Assembly (NCBI RefSeq): GCF_029531655.1
Contig: NZ_JANRMI010000004.1
Coordinates: 372,001-436,000 of the forward strand
Reading direction: 5' to 3'
DNA from: Bdellovibrio svalbardensis
GTDB lineage: Bacteria > Bdellovibrionota > Bdellovibrionia > Bdellovibrionales > Bdellovibrionaceae
Length of the DNA stretch: 64,000 bases
Shown: piece after piece, positions 55,411-64,000 of the stretch
How positions within the stretch are numbered: the stretch's first letter is position 1
How the letters are laid out: every line of letters begins with the position of its first letter
Translations under genes and position numbers: made by a program
The notes under the pieces: generated by a model
Database searches by the model: none
What the model saw: the letters and a program-made list of their open reading frames with translations, nothing else
What the model was told of the DNA's origin: nothing

Positions 55411-58400
55411 ATGTTAGATCGAATTATTCGCTTTTCTCTTACACACCGATTGCTTGTCATCGCTCTAGGCGCTCTGGTCACAGCCTATGGACTATTTATA
55501 GTCGGCCATATGCCTATCGACGTATTTCCTGACCTTAACAGACCGACCGTGAATATTATGACGGAAGCCCCCGGCATGGCTCCGGAAGAAGTGGAAACCC
55601 TCGTCACCCTTCCTTTAGAAACAGTTCTCAATGGCTTGCCTGGAGTCGAACGTGTACGCTCGGCGACAGGAATTGGACTTTCGGTTATCTATGTTGAATT
55701 CGCCTGGGATACAGATATTTATAGAAATCGCCAATTGGTCGCCGAAAAGCTTCAGTTGGCCAAAGAAAAACTTCCCCAAGGAGTCACTCCGGTTATGGGG
55801 CCCATCGCTTCCATTATGGGAGAAATCCAACTGGTTGGTCTCTCTTCACCTGACGGTAAAGTCACCCCTCTTGACTTGAGAACTTATGCAGACTGGACAA
55901 TTCGTCCTCGCCTCCTTGCAATTCCTGGCGTGGCGCAGGTCATTGGCATCGGCGGTGGGGTCAAGCAATACCAAGTTCTTCTTTCCGCTGAAAAGATCCA
56001 AAAAGTCCAAATCCCTTTAGAAGAAATTGAAAAGTCCTTAGCTAAAATCAGCCTCAACACCACGGGTGGCTATATTGATTTAGAGAAGAAGGAGTTTTTA
56101 ATTCGCAATATCGGCACGATTCGTTCAGAAGAGGATATTGAAAACACCGTCGTAGGTATGCATTTAGGCAGACCCGTCTTAGTCAAGGACGTGGCCGAAG
56201 TGAAGATTGGCGCGCAAACAAAGCGTGGTGATGGAAGTGTAAATGGCAAGCCCGCGGTCATTTTAAGTATTCAAAAACAACCAGGAGCGAGCACTGTTGA
56301 ACTGACAGAAACAATCGACTCCGCCCTGAAGGAACTGGAAAAATCCCTGCCTCCTGGAGCTGTACTCACGAAGGACTTGTTCAAACAAGCACACTTCATT
56401 GAATCCGCTGTCGACAATGTTAAAGAAGCTTTGCGCGACGGCACAATCCTGGTTTTCTTTGTTCTTTTTCTGTTCCTTATGAACATTCGAACGACGGTGA
56501 TCACCTTAACAGCCATTCCTCTTTCTTTTTTGGTGACGGCCATTGTGTTCCACTATCTAGGGCTCTCCGTCAATACGATGACACTGGGAGGTTTGGCCGT
56601 AGCCATCGGTGAACTCGTGGACGATGCAATCGTTGATGTGGAGAACGTCTTCAGACGCCTCAAAGAGAATAAAAATCTTGCGAAGCCTCTTCCAACTTTG
56701 CAAGTGGTCTACAATGCCTCTTCCGAAGTTAGAAACTCGATCGTCTTTGCTACCATCATTGTCGTTCTGGTCTTCCTCCCGCTTTTCTATATGAGCGGCA
56801 TCGAAGGAAGATTGTTTATTCCACTGGGCGTGGCTTATATCGTTTCACTTCTTGCTTCACTTCTGGTCTCGCTCACGATCACCCCTGTTCTTTGCTCATT
56901 CCTGCTTTCTAAAGAGACACTCATCGAGCACGAGGACGGCAAACTTGTAAGAAAGCTCAAGGAGTGGGATCGCACTCTTTTAGTGAAAGCGTTGGACCAT
57001 CATAAGACTGTTATTGGCGGCTCCCTGGCGCTTCTCGTTGCCTCATTGGCCCTAATCCCATTTATGGGGAAAGACTTCCTGCCTAAATTCAATGAAGGAA
57101 CAGCCACCGTGACTGTCTTAGCACAGCCGGGAATATCCTTAGACGAGTCGAATAAACTTGGCACCCAAGTGGAAGAGCTCTTCCTCTCTATTCCCGAGAT
57201 CAAATCCGTCGCCCGAAGAACTGGTCGAGCTGAATTGGATGAACATGCTGAGGGCGTACACTCCTCGGAGATTGACGTGGATTTTAAATCTGGAGGACGA
57301 CCTCGCGAAGCGGTCCTGGAAGACATGCGCGCAAAAATGAAACAGGTTGAAGGTGTCTATGTAAATATCGGCCAGCCGATATCACACCGCTTAGATCATC
57401 TTCTTTCGGGAGTGCGATCACAAATTGCTATCAAAGTCTTTGGCACCGAGTTAAGTGTCCTCAGAGCAAAGGCCTCTGAAATCTATAAAGCGTTGGAAGG
57501 AACCGATGGCCTGGTCGATCTTCAAGTCGAGCAGCAAGTCTTGATTCCGCAAGTTAAGATTCAACTTCTTCGTGAAGAAGCTGCAAAGTACGGAATTGTT
57601 CTGGGCGAGCTTTCTGAAACATTGGAAAAAGCTCTGAATGGCGAAGTGATCAGTCAGGTTCTCGATCAACAAAGAACCTTCAACGTCTATATGAGATTCG
57701 ATGACAAATCGCGAGCCAATCTTGACGTCATGAAAAAGACCGCCTTAAAAATCATGCCTGACGGAACCAAAATCACTTTGGAAAAAGTGGCCGACGTTTA
57801 TGAATCGCAAGGGCCTAATCAAATTAATCGCGAAAATGCTCAACGTAGAATTGTGGTCTCTGCCAATTCATCCGGTCGTGACCTCAACAGCCTGGTTAAT
57901 GAAATTCAAAAGAAAATCGGAGCCAAAGTGCAGCTCCCCGAAGGCTACTTCCTGCAGTATGGCGGACAATTCGAAAGTCAGCGTTCGGCCAGCAAGCTGA
58001 TTCTGCTCTTGGGACTTCTTTCTTTAATTGGCATCTTTGTCGTGCTTTATGCCCACTTTAAATCGTCGTTTATCGCAGTTCAGATCATGTTAAATATCCC
58101 AATGGCATTGATCGGAAGTCTGATTGCCATCTATATTTCCGATCGAACCTTTTCAATAGCCACCATGGTGGCCTTCATCACACTTTGCGGAATCGCAAGT
58201 CGAAATGGCATCATGATGATCTCGCATTATTTGCATCTGATGAAATATGAAGGCGAACAGTTTACCAAGGAAATGGTCATCCGAGGATCGTTAGAGCGAC
58301 TTGTCCCTGTCTTGATGACCGCGCTCACGGCGGTCTTGGGTCTCTTACCTCTGATCCTTGCCAAAGGAGATCCAGGCAAGGAAATTCTCCACCCTATCGC

Positions 58401-58542
58401 AGTTGTTATTGTGGGGGGCTTACTCAGCTCCACACTCCTTGACATGTTTGTTACGCCTACGGTCTTCTATCATTTTGGAAGAAAGTCAGCCGAAAAGAAT
58501 TTGCAATCAAACGAAGTTACACTCGAACCTACTCACCATTAG
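55411..58542 (+). CDS. HME-RND efflux pump (CusA/CzcA family)
   Basis: 1043 residues, full length for RND pumps. It starts LDRIIRFSLTHRLLVIALGA (first membrane helix). The periplasmic loops follow, with PIDVFPDLNRPTVNI, EEVETLVTLPLE, and SGVRSQIAIKVFG. TM4 carries the acidic proton-relay signature GELVDDAIVDVENVFRRL typical of heavy-metal RND proteins. It expels metal cations such as copper, silver, zinc, cobalt or nickel from the periplasm using the proton gradient; the metal is not determined. The gene order RND, small protein, TolC-like suggests one operon. A normal adaptor gene is missing. Confidence 0.92.
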   Translation: MLDRIIRFSLTHRLLVIALGALVTAYGLFIVGHMPIDVFPDLNRPTVNIMTEAPGMAPEEVETLVTLPLETVLNGLPGVERVRSATGIGLSVIYVEFAWDTDIYRNRQLVAEKLQLAKEKLPQGVTPVMGPIASIMGEIQLVGLSSPDGKVTPLDLRTYADWTIRPRLLAIPGVAQVIGIGGGVKQYQVLLSAEKIQKVQIPLEEIEKSLAKISLNTTGGYIDLEKKEFLIRNIGTIRSEEDIENTVVGMHLGRPVLVKDVAEVKIGAQTKRGDGSVNGKPAVILSIQKQPGASTVELTETIDSALKELEKSLPPGAVLTKDLFKQAHFIESAVDNVKEALRDGTILVFFVLFLFLMNIRTTVITLTAIPLSFLVTAIVFHYLGLSVNTMTLGGLAVAIGELVDDAIVDVENVFRRLKENKNLAKPLPTLQVVYNASSEVRNSIVFATIIVVLVFLPLFYMSGIEGRLFIPLGVAYIVSLLASLLVSLTITPVLCSFLLSKETLIEHEDGKLVRKLKEWDRTLLVKALDHHKTVIGGSLALLVASLALIPFMGKDFLPKFNEGTATVTVLAQPGISLDESNKLGTQVEELFLSIPEIKSVARRTGRAELDEHAEGVHSSEIDVDFKSGGRPREAVLEDMRAKMKQVEGVYVNIGQPISHRLDHLLSGVRSQIAIKVFGTELSVLRAKASEIYKALEGTDGLVDLQVEQQVLIPQVKIQLLREEAAKYGIVLGELSETLEKALNGEVISQVLDQQRTFNVYMRFDDKSRANLDVMKKTALKIMPDGTKITLEKVADVYESQGPNQINRENAQRRIVVSANSSGRDLNSLVNEIQKKIGAKVQLPEGYFLQYGGQFESQRSASKLILLLGLLSLIGIFVVLYAHFKSSFIAVQIMLNIPMALIGSLIAIYISDRTFSIATMVAFITLCGIASRNGIMMISHYLHLMKYEGEQFTKEMVIRGSLERLVPVLMTALTAVLGLLPLILAKGDPGKEILHPIAVVIVGGLLSSTLLDMFVTPTVFYHFGRKSAEKNLQSNEVTLEPTHH

Positions 58543-58550
58543 GAGAATTC

Positions 58551-58943
58551 ATGAAACATTTATTGCTATCCTTGATCACAGTTCTATTGATTCAACCCGC
58601 GTTCGCACACGAAGGGCACGATCAAGCACCAGGAACGCTGAAAGCCTCTCATGGTGGTACTGTCCTTGCCGGTAAAGAAATCAATTTGGAATATATGACT
58701 TCAGCTAATGAAGTGAAGCTCTATCCAATCACTCATGAAGGCAAAGATCTTGCTGCTGACAAAGTCAAAATAAGTGCAACTGCAAAAGCCCCTAAAGGAA
58801 AAGCTGAAGTCTTGCAAATCGTTCCGAAGGATGGAAGTTTCGTGACCCAGGTGGATTTTAAAAAGGCCTACCGCGTGGAAGTCATTGTTACCACCGAAAG
58901 CAATGGCAAAAAAGATTCCTTCAAGTTTCAAGTAGAAAAATAG
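58551..58943 (+). CDS. Small periplasmic metal-binding-like protein
   Basis: 130 residues with signal peptide ending at AFA; the mature N-terminus is HEGHDQAP, a likely metal site. The rest (GGTVLAGKEINLEYMTSANEVKLY, in parts, and FKKAYRVEVIVTT) is beta-rich and resembles the N-terminal domain that precedes some CzcB/CusB adaptors. It lacks the lipoyl, hairpin and barrel domains of an adaptor, so it cannot link pump and channel by itself. AGGAG is 5 bases before the ATG; 8 bases separate it from the pump gene. Confidence 0.8.
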   Translation: MKHLLLSLITVLLIQPAFAHEGHDQAPGTLKASHGGTVLAGKEINLEYMTSANEVKLYPITHEGKDLAADKVKISATAKAPKGKAEVLQIVPKDGSFVTQVDFKKAYRVEVIVTTESNGKKDSFKFQVEK

Positions 58944-58965
58944 TCTTAGCGTTCGGAGTCGGTTT

Positions 58966-60189
58966 ATGAAAAAAAGATTTCTTCTTGTCAGTTTGTTTGT
59001 GGGTTTGAAGGCCTTCGGAATGGAGGGCCTGACAAGTCTTGAGCAGCAACTGAGTGAAAAAAATCAAACTCTTGAAGCTTTAAAAAATGAATTGCGGGCT
59101 AAAGAGCATATTTTGCAGTCTTCCTACTCCAACTACTACCCCACCTTCAACGCTGTCGGTGGTTGGGGTGACAAGTATGTCGATGATCCGGGCGAACGTG
59201 ATAAAGGTTATTTCGGTTATATTGACGGCCGCCTGAACCTGTTCAACGGCTTTAAGCATGTCTCGACCTCAGATCAACGCACCATTGAAGCTAAATTGAC
59301 AGAACTTGAGTACGAGCAAACCAGACGCGATTTGAAGATGCAACTCATAGAAGTGACCAGCGAAATGATTTACCTTCACAAGCTGCAGGAAATTCTGTTT
59401 GAGGAAGAAAAAATAACTAAATCGCAAAAATCATGGGCCCAAAAAAAGGTCTCAGCGGGGCTCACCAGCTCCGTCGACAATCTCGAATTTGATCTAAGAG
59501 AAGATGAAATTCGCATTCAGCACAGACAAATAGACCAGCTTCATAAAGAGTCGCACTTACGACTGGTGCATTTGTTTGGCGCAGATGTCGCCGACAGCGA
59601 TCTTGATAAACTCAACTTCACCAGTGTTGCCAAACTCACTGACGTTCCAACTTTTAGTCCGGAAAAAAATCTTGATAATCAAAAGGCGACTCTACAGTCA
59701 AGGCTATCAGAGGCTGAAAAAAAGAATATCAAAGCGGACTTTATGCCGACCGTGGATTTTGTGTACAGCTTCGGCAGGCTGACTCCTTCAGAAAATTCAC
59801 CAATGAAATTCAACGAATCAAATTACGCACTCCAGGTTGTCATTCCATTGTTTACGGGATTTGATACTGTTTATAAAAATCGCTCTGCCGATTCGAACCT
59901 GGCTTCCAGCAAGGCACGATCCGCACAGACCCAGGTAGATTCCTTGAGTCTGTTCAATGCGCTATCAGAAAAGATCAAGGAACTCAGTGATCTCTATGTT
60001 ATCAACGAAAGAAAACTTGAATCATCGAAAAAGTATTTTGATTTGACAGTCAGTGAATACAAACGCGGGATCAAGAACTCCCCGGATCTAGTGAGCGCCA
60101 CAGAACGCTGGTTCTCTTCGCAAAAAAGAAAATTCGAACTATTGAAAGAGCTCGAATTGACAAGAGTCAAACTGGACAACCTTAATTAG
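58966..60189 (+). CDS. TolC-like outer-membrane efflux channel
   Basis: 407 residues with signal peptide (VSLFVGLKAFG). OEP family: two long helical repeats with strands, e.g. LRAKEHILQSSYSNYYPTF in the first half and ADFMPTVDFVYSFGRLTP in the second, and ...VVIPLFTGFDTVYKNRSAD. Three such proteins form the outer-membrane exit channel. It ends the pump operon, and GGAG lies about 9 bases before the ATG. It works with the pump, but the adaptor that would join them is not in the window. Confidence 0.88.
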   Translation: MKKRFLLVSLFVGLKAFGMEGLTSLEQQLSEKNQTLEALKNELRAKEHILQSSYSNYYPTFNAVGGWGDKYVDDPGERDKGYFGYIDGRLNLFNGFKHVSTSDQRTIEAKLTELEYEQTRRDLKMQLIEVTSEMIYLHKLQEILFEEEKITKSQKSWAQKKVSAGLTSSVDNLEFDLREDEIRIQHRQIDQLHKESHLRLVHLFGADVADSDLDKLNFTSVAKLTDVPTFSPEKNLDNQKATLQSRLSEAEKKNIKADFMPTVDFVYSFGRLTPSENSPMKFNESNYALQVVIPLFTGFDTVYKNRSADSNLASSKARSAQTQVDSLSLFNALSEKIKELSDLYVINERKLESSKKYFDLTVSEYKRGIKNSPDLVSATERWFSSQKRKFELLKELELTRVKLDNLN

Positions 60190-60197
60190 CTGCTTGC

Positions 60198-60216
60198 ACT
60201 CCGACTTCGTCGGAGT
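60198..60216. terminator. Hairpin between convergent metal-efflux genes
   Basis: ACTCCGAC / GTCGGAGT, a perfect 8-bp stem with a 3-base loop, lies between the stops of the channel and CopA genes. No long T run. A near copy occurs at 19381-19399. Confidence 0.5.
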
Positions 60217-60230
60217 AAAATTCCTGAGCG

Positions 60231-62399
60231 CTACAAAGTCGTCCTTTTAAGTCGCAACGCATTTGCGATAACAGAGACAGAACTCATGCTCATCGCCGCA
60301 GCAGCGATCATAGGACTTAAGAGTATTCCAAAGAAGGGATACAAGATTCCCGCAGCTATTGGAATACCGAGCGAGTTGTAAATAAACGCAAAAAACAGGT
60401 TCTGCTTAATGTTTCTCAAGGTGCCCTCACTGAGGGCCCGAGCCCGAACAATGCCTACTAGATCTCCTTTAACAAGGGTTACTCCAGCGCTATTCATCGC
60501 AACATCTGTCCCCGTCCCCATCGCGATGCCCACCTGGGCTTGTGCTAAAGCCGGTGCATCGTTAATTCCATCACCGGCCATTCCCACAAAGCGTCCTTCA
60601 CTCTGCATCTTCTTTACAATTTCTGCTTTGCCTTGAGGTAAAACGTCAGCAAAGTATCCGTCCAAGCCCACTTTTTTTGCCACGACCTGCGCCGTCTTCT
60701 CATTATCTCCAGTCATCATGAAAACTTTTATACCGCTATCTCGCAAATTCTGAATGGCGGAAGTCGTGGTTTCCTTGATGGGATCCAGCACTCCCAACAA
60801 GGCTGCAATTTTACCGTCAATTGTGACGTACATGACGGTTTGCCCGTCCTCTCTCAGCGCATTGGCTTGCAATTCTTCAGGCCCCAAAGACATTGATAGT
60901 TCCTGCAACAGGGACTGGTTGCCAATAGCAACAGCTCGTCCATTCACTTCGGCCTTAGCCCCTTTTCCTGTGATTGATCGAAAGTCGCGAGCCTCAAACT
61001 TTGCAGCCTGTTTTTCATCCGCGCCAGCAACAATAGACTGCGCTAAAGGATGTTCGCTGACCCGTTCAAGGCTGGCCGCCAAGGAAAGGACCTCCAGCTC
61101 AGAAAAGCCGCCAAAAGTTTGAACTGTCACAAGTTTTGGCTTCCCCAGCGTCAAAGTTCCCGTCTTATCAACAACTAAAGTATCAACTTTCCTCATCATC
61201 TCAATGGCTTCGGCATTTCTGAAAAGCACCCCCATGGTAGCTCCCCGGCCCGTCGCGACCATGATCGACATGGGCGTTGCTAATCCAAGGGCGCAAGGAC
61301 AAGCAATAATCAAAACAGCCACGGAGTTGATGATTGCATGAGCCAGTTTGGGATCAGGACCGACACCAGCCCAAACACTAAAGGTTAGAACCGCGACGAG
61401 AATGACAGCAGGAACAAAATAGGAAGAGACCTGATCTACCAATTTCTGAATAGGAGCCCGGGATCGCTGTGCTTCGGAAACCATCTGCGCAATTTGCGCA
61501 AGCATCGTGTCCTTTCCGATCTTTTCGGCGAGCATTACGAAACCACCCGTTCCATTAATGGTCGCACCGATGACCTTTGCGCCCGCTGATTTTTCCACTG
61601 GCATAGCTTCCCCGCTAACCATGGATTCATCCACAGAAGATTGTCCCAACAAAATTCGCCCGTCGACGGGAACCTTTTCTCCAGGCCGCACACGCAATTG
61701 ATCACCGACGTGTATGGACTCCAGAGGCACATCTTCCTCACGGCCATCAGATTGAATTATCCGTGCTGTTTTCGGCGCCAACCCCAACAGGGATTTTATG
61801 GCTGCACTTGTCTGCCCGCGGGCTTTTAATTCCAAAACTTGCCCAAGAAGAACTAATGCCACGATCACTGCCGCAGCTTCAAAGTAGAACCCCACTTCTC
61901 CGGTCAAGGAATCCCTAAAGGAAGCCGGAAAAACATCGGGAAAAAATAGTGCTACGACGCTGTAAATAAAGGCAACGGCAACCCCAAGACCAATCAATGT
62001 AAACATATTCATGCTGCGATTCTTGAGTGATTGCCAAAACCGAACAAAGAACGGCCATCCTCCCCAAAGAACCACTGGCGTTGCAAGAATCAATTCCACC
62101 CAAGGAAACAATGACTTTAAACTTTGAGAATGGATCAGATGGCGCACACCCATTGTAAGAAACAACAAGGGAACACAAAGGACAGTGCTGACCCAAAATC
62201 TCTTTCGCATCGATAGATACTCGTGATCGTCTTCGGGCTCTTCAGCGACAGACGTTGCCGGCTCCAGTGTCATCCCACAGATCGGACAATTCCCAGGTCC
62301 CGGCTGACGAATTTGTGGATGCATCGGACAGGTGTATTCAATATTCGCGGAATAAATTTCGGATAGAGGCGCAGGCGAATGAATATGATGGGGTTCCAT
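60231..62399 (-). CDS. copA: Copper-transporting P1B-type ATPase
   Basis: 722 residues from ATG 62399, with GGAG 7 bases upstream. A heavy-metal-binding domain (residues ~20-48) has C24, H27, C38 and C41 in [20 protein letters not shown]; there is no classical HMA domain. The membrane metal site is CPC at 367-369. D411 in DKTGT is the phosphorylated aspartate; TGDN and [10 protein letters not shown] are seen. It pumps copper(I) or silver from the cytoplasm to the periplasm, from where the RND system could remove it. Convergent with that operon. Confidence 0.93.
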   Translation of the reverse strand: MEPHHIHSPAPLSEIYSANIEYTCPMHPQIRQPGPGNCPICGMTLEPATSVAEEPEDDHEYLSMRKRFWVSTVLCVPLLFLTMGVRHLIHSQSLKSLFPWVELILATPVVLWGGWPFFVRFWQSLKNRSMNMFTLIGLGVAVAFIYSVVALFFPDVFPASFRDSLTGEVGFYFEAAAVIVALVLLGQVLELKARGQTSAAIKSLLGLAPKTARIIQSDGREEDVPLESIHVGDQLRVRPGEKVPVDGRILLGQSSVDESMVSGEAMPVEKSAGAKVIGATINGTGGFVMLAEKIGKDTMLAQIAQMVSEAQRSRAPIQKLVDQVSSYFVPAVILVAVLTFSVWAGVGPDPKLAHAIINSVAVLIIACPCALGLATPMSIMVATGRGATMGVLFRNAEAIEMMRKVDTLVVDKTGTLTLGKPKLVTVQTFGGFSELEVLSLAASLERVSEHPLAQSIVAGADEKQAAKFEARDFRSITGKGAKAEVNGRAVAIGNQSLLQELSMSLGPEELQANALREDGQTVMYVTIDGKIAALLGVLDPIKETTTSAIQNLRDSGIKVFMMTGDNEKTAQVVAKKVGLDGYFADVLPQGKAEIVKKMQSEGRFVGMAGDGINDAPALAQAQVGIAMGTGTDVAMNSAGVTLVKGDLVGIVRARALSEGTLRNIKQNLFFAFIYNSLGIPIAAGILYPFFGILLSPMIAAAAMSMSSVSVIANALRLKRTTL

Positions 62400-62683
62400 A
62401 ATCGCTCTCCTAGTTATGATCAGCTCTGCTGCCAGCAGCTTTTCAAATTTCATCTCGCGCGTTCGCTTTAAGCAATCTGATTAAGACTGGCCGGTATTAT
62501 GACAAATGTTACCTTGTTAAGTTGCCTCAAATCAGTACGTGGCCGCAAACCGCGACCACACGAAACCTAGTTGTGCAATAGACAATGTCGACTTCATCAA
62601 CACCTGTTTAGGCCTCAAATTGCAGGACAGCCTAAAAATCCCCTGAGTCCCAGTTTTGCAGTAGAACTCATATATCGGGGGAT

Positions 62684-63760
62684 ATGATGAGACTCAAAAC
62701 AAGACAGATTTCAGCACTGACGCTAGCGACTCTACTAATCTTCGGCTTTCAAAATTGCGCGAAGGTAGGAACAAACGGCATTAATGTCGAATCACTTGCC
62801 TCAAGTGCCAATGCAGATGTTTCTCCAGTGGATACCGCAATTCCGGGAACTCCTGGCGATGGTGAAGTTCCGGTGAGTAGCGGCGGAATCGAAAAAATGA
62901 AACAAAGTTTTACAGTCAACTCCACTCAAAAAATCGACATCTTATTCGTGGTCGATAATTCAGGTTCTATGGAGTATGAACAACAAAGCATGGCATCTCG
63001 ATTGAATGACTTTATTCAAATCGTCGCGGGTTTGGACTGGAGAATTTCTGTAACCACTACTGATCCAAAAAGCTCTGTTTATGGAGACGGCAACCTGGTT
63101 GCTCTTCATGGTTCTACAAACACATTCATTATGGATTCTTCTATGGACCAGATCACAGCACAAAATGTATTGGGCCAAACAATCCAAAGATCTGAAACTG
63201 GCAGTGCGAGTGAACAAGGGATTTATGCCACACGTCGTGCCATCGAAAGATCCATTGCCAGCACTGACGTAAGAAAACAGTTTATCCGTCCTGACGCCGC
63301 TCTTGCTGTGATCGTGATCTCAGATGAAGACGAATCTGCTTACAATACTAAGAATAGTGGAAAAAACTTGATCAGCTATATCGATTACCAGTTCAGCAAT
63401 CGCAAAGCTTTCACGTTCAATTCGATCATTTCTCGCCCCGGCGATACAAATTGTCTCAATGGCGAAGGAAAAACTGAAGGTTATAAATATCAAGAGTTGT
63501 CTAAACTAACAGGCGGTATTATTGGTGACGTCTGTGCGACCGACTATTCTTCCCAAGTGAAGGCCATTGCAAAAGAAATCAACAAAACGGCAAAAGCCAT
63601 CACTCTGTCTTGTGCTCCTGTAGACCTGGTGAATTCACCTATCGTCGTAACTCAAAACAATCAACCTGTGGCTAATTTCACAGTGAGTGGACGAAATCTG
63701 GTATTCGCGGATGAATTGGCTCCTGGAACTTACGATGTGTCTTTTGCTTGTGCAAAATAG
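62684..63760 (+). CDS. von Willebrand factor A lipoprotein
   Basis: 358 residues (starts at 62684 or 62687; the GGGGG at 62677-62681 suits the second better). Signal peptide with a weak lipobox FQNC (C25). A vWA domain follows residue ~84: MIDAS residues D91-x-S93-x-S95 in VVDNSGSM, and VIVISDEDES. The C-terminal ~60 residues form a separate beta-rich domain with paired cysteines. Such surface proteins bind partners through a metal ion; no specific role is known. Ends at a strong terminator. Confidence 0.85.
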   Translation: MMRLKTRQISALTLATLLIFGFQNCAKVGTNGINVESLASSANADVSPVDTAIPGTPGDGEVPVSSGGIEKMKQSFTVNSTQKIDILFVVDNSGSMEYEQQSMASRLNDFIQIVAGLDWRISVTTTDPKSSVYGDGNLVALHGSTNTFIMDSSMDQITAQNVLGQTIQRSETGSASEQGIYATRRAIERSIASTDVRKQFIRPDAALAVIVISDEDESAYNTKNSGKNLISYIDYQFSNRKAFTFNSIISRPGDTNCLNGEGKTEGYKYQELSKLTGGIIGDVCATDYSSQVKAIAKEINKTAKAITLSCAPVDLVNSPIVVTQNNQPVANFTVSGRNLVFADELAPGTYDVSFACAK

Positions 63761-63801
63761 ACACACTCCTGAATCCTGAAATAACAACATAGCTTTTGAG
63801 G

Positions 63802-63831
63802 AAGAGCCCCACCACAAGGGCTCTTTTTTTT
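63802..63831 (+). terminator. Rho-independent terminator after the vWA lipoprotein
   Basis: 8-bp stem AAGAGCCC / GGGCTCTT, 8-base loop, then a run of T. Confidence 0.9.
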
Positions 63832-63972
63832 CGCCCGTTGCATATGTCCGACAGCACAGCTTCTTGTCTAGACTTTTTTCTGTCGAAGCATTTTAACAGA
63901 AGTCTCTTCTTTCCTTCGCCCCTGCTCTTAGAATCAGCGAAAATCCACATAGACTCTCTTCAAAATCTAATT

Positions 63973-64000
63973 ATGAAAAAGCAGCGACTGGACTCAATCC
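63973..64000 (+). CDS. Start of a gene cut by the window edge, possibly TlyA
   Basis: Only nine codons, MKKQRLDSI, are visible. TlyA-type rRNA methyltransferases commonly begin this way, so this is a reasonable guess. No clear RBS is seen. Confidence 0.35.

Noticed and set aside
62454-62683. Search for a CueR-type operator upstream of copA
   Set aside because: No matching dyad with the right promoter spacing was seen.

Overview
The window looks like chromosomal DNA of a Bdellovibrionota bacterium, most likely a Bdellovibrio-type predator. The base composition is moderate, and intergenic gaps are short. Exported proteins, lipoproteins and sensory proteins are abundant. Two giant fibre proteins share an N-terminal head and resemble the mosaic adhesive trimer fibres known from Bdellovibrio. 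A TIGR02147-type helix-turn-helix protein, a family common in this group, sits between them. No rRNA, tRNA, CRISPR array, intact insertion sequence or prophage was recognised. The assignment rests on gene content, not on a marker gene.

Layout. 1-6.1 kb: the end of a zinc-site protein, a hybrid histidine kinase, an Rrf2 regulator co-transcribed with an AhpD-like protein behind a clear palindromic operator, and an SRPBCC protein. 6.2-19 kb: mostly housekeeping and stress genes (DUF72, YaiI/UPF0178, cold shock protein, Rieske-flavoreductase fusion, nitronate monooxygenase-like enzyme, exported MsrA) with several unrecognised exported proteins and an exported beta-propeller. 19.4-24.7 kb: a compact operon of malonate-semialdehyde dehydrogenase, URC1, URC4, uracil phosphoribosyltransferase and uridine kinase. 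This is a bacterial version of the yeast URC route of pyrimidine breakdown. 24.8-31.3 kb: a degenerate HD-GYP protein behind an RBS-masking hairpin, a membrane-associated protein, a JmjC/cupin oxygenase-like protein, KdsA, DUF2062 and an exported protein. 31.4-38.2 kb: a large lipoprotein, a small Met/His/Cys-rich exported protein, a histidine kinase/receiver pair, a solute-binding-like protein and a TfoX-like protein with histone-H1-like basic stretches.

38.2-48.2 kb is the fibre locus: a 1590-residue fibre ending in a self-cleaving S74 chaperone, a lone HTH protein, and a 1471-residue fibre ending in a SPRY-like tip. 48.2-54.2 kb holds an outer-membrane barrel, a polytopic membrane protein, and a divergent pair of exported sulfatase and exported formylglycine-generating enzyme. 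54.4-62.4 kb holds an orphan solute-binding-like protein and a metal-efflux set (HME-RND pump, small periplasmic protein, TolC-like channel, convergent CopA-type ATPase) with no recognisable adaptor subunit. The window ends with a von Willebrand A lipoprotein and probably the first codons of a TlyA-type methyltransferase.

How the genes may work together. Uridine or uracil, for example from prey RNA, would be converted to UMP by the kinase or the phosphoribosyltransferase and opened by URC1/URC4, and the three-carbon product would be turned into acetyl-CoA by the dehydrogenase. The fibres probably sit on the cell surface and contact other cells through different tips. Several RBS regions (fibre 1, the HD-GYP protein, URC1) carry hairpins or duplications that suggest control of translation.
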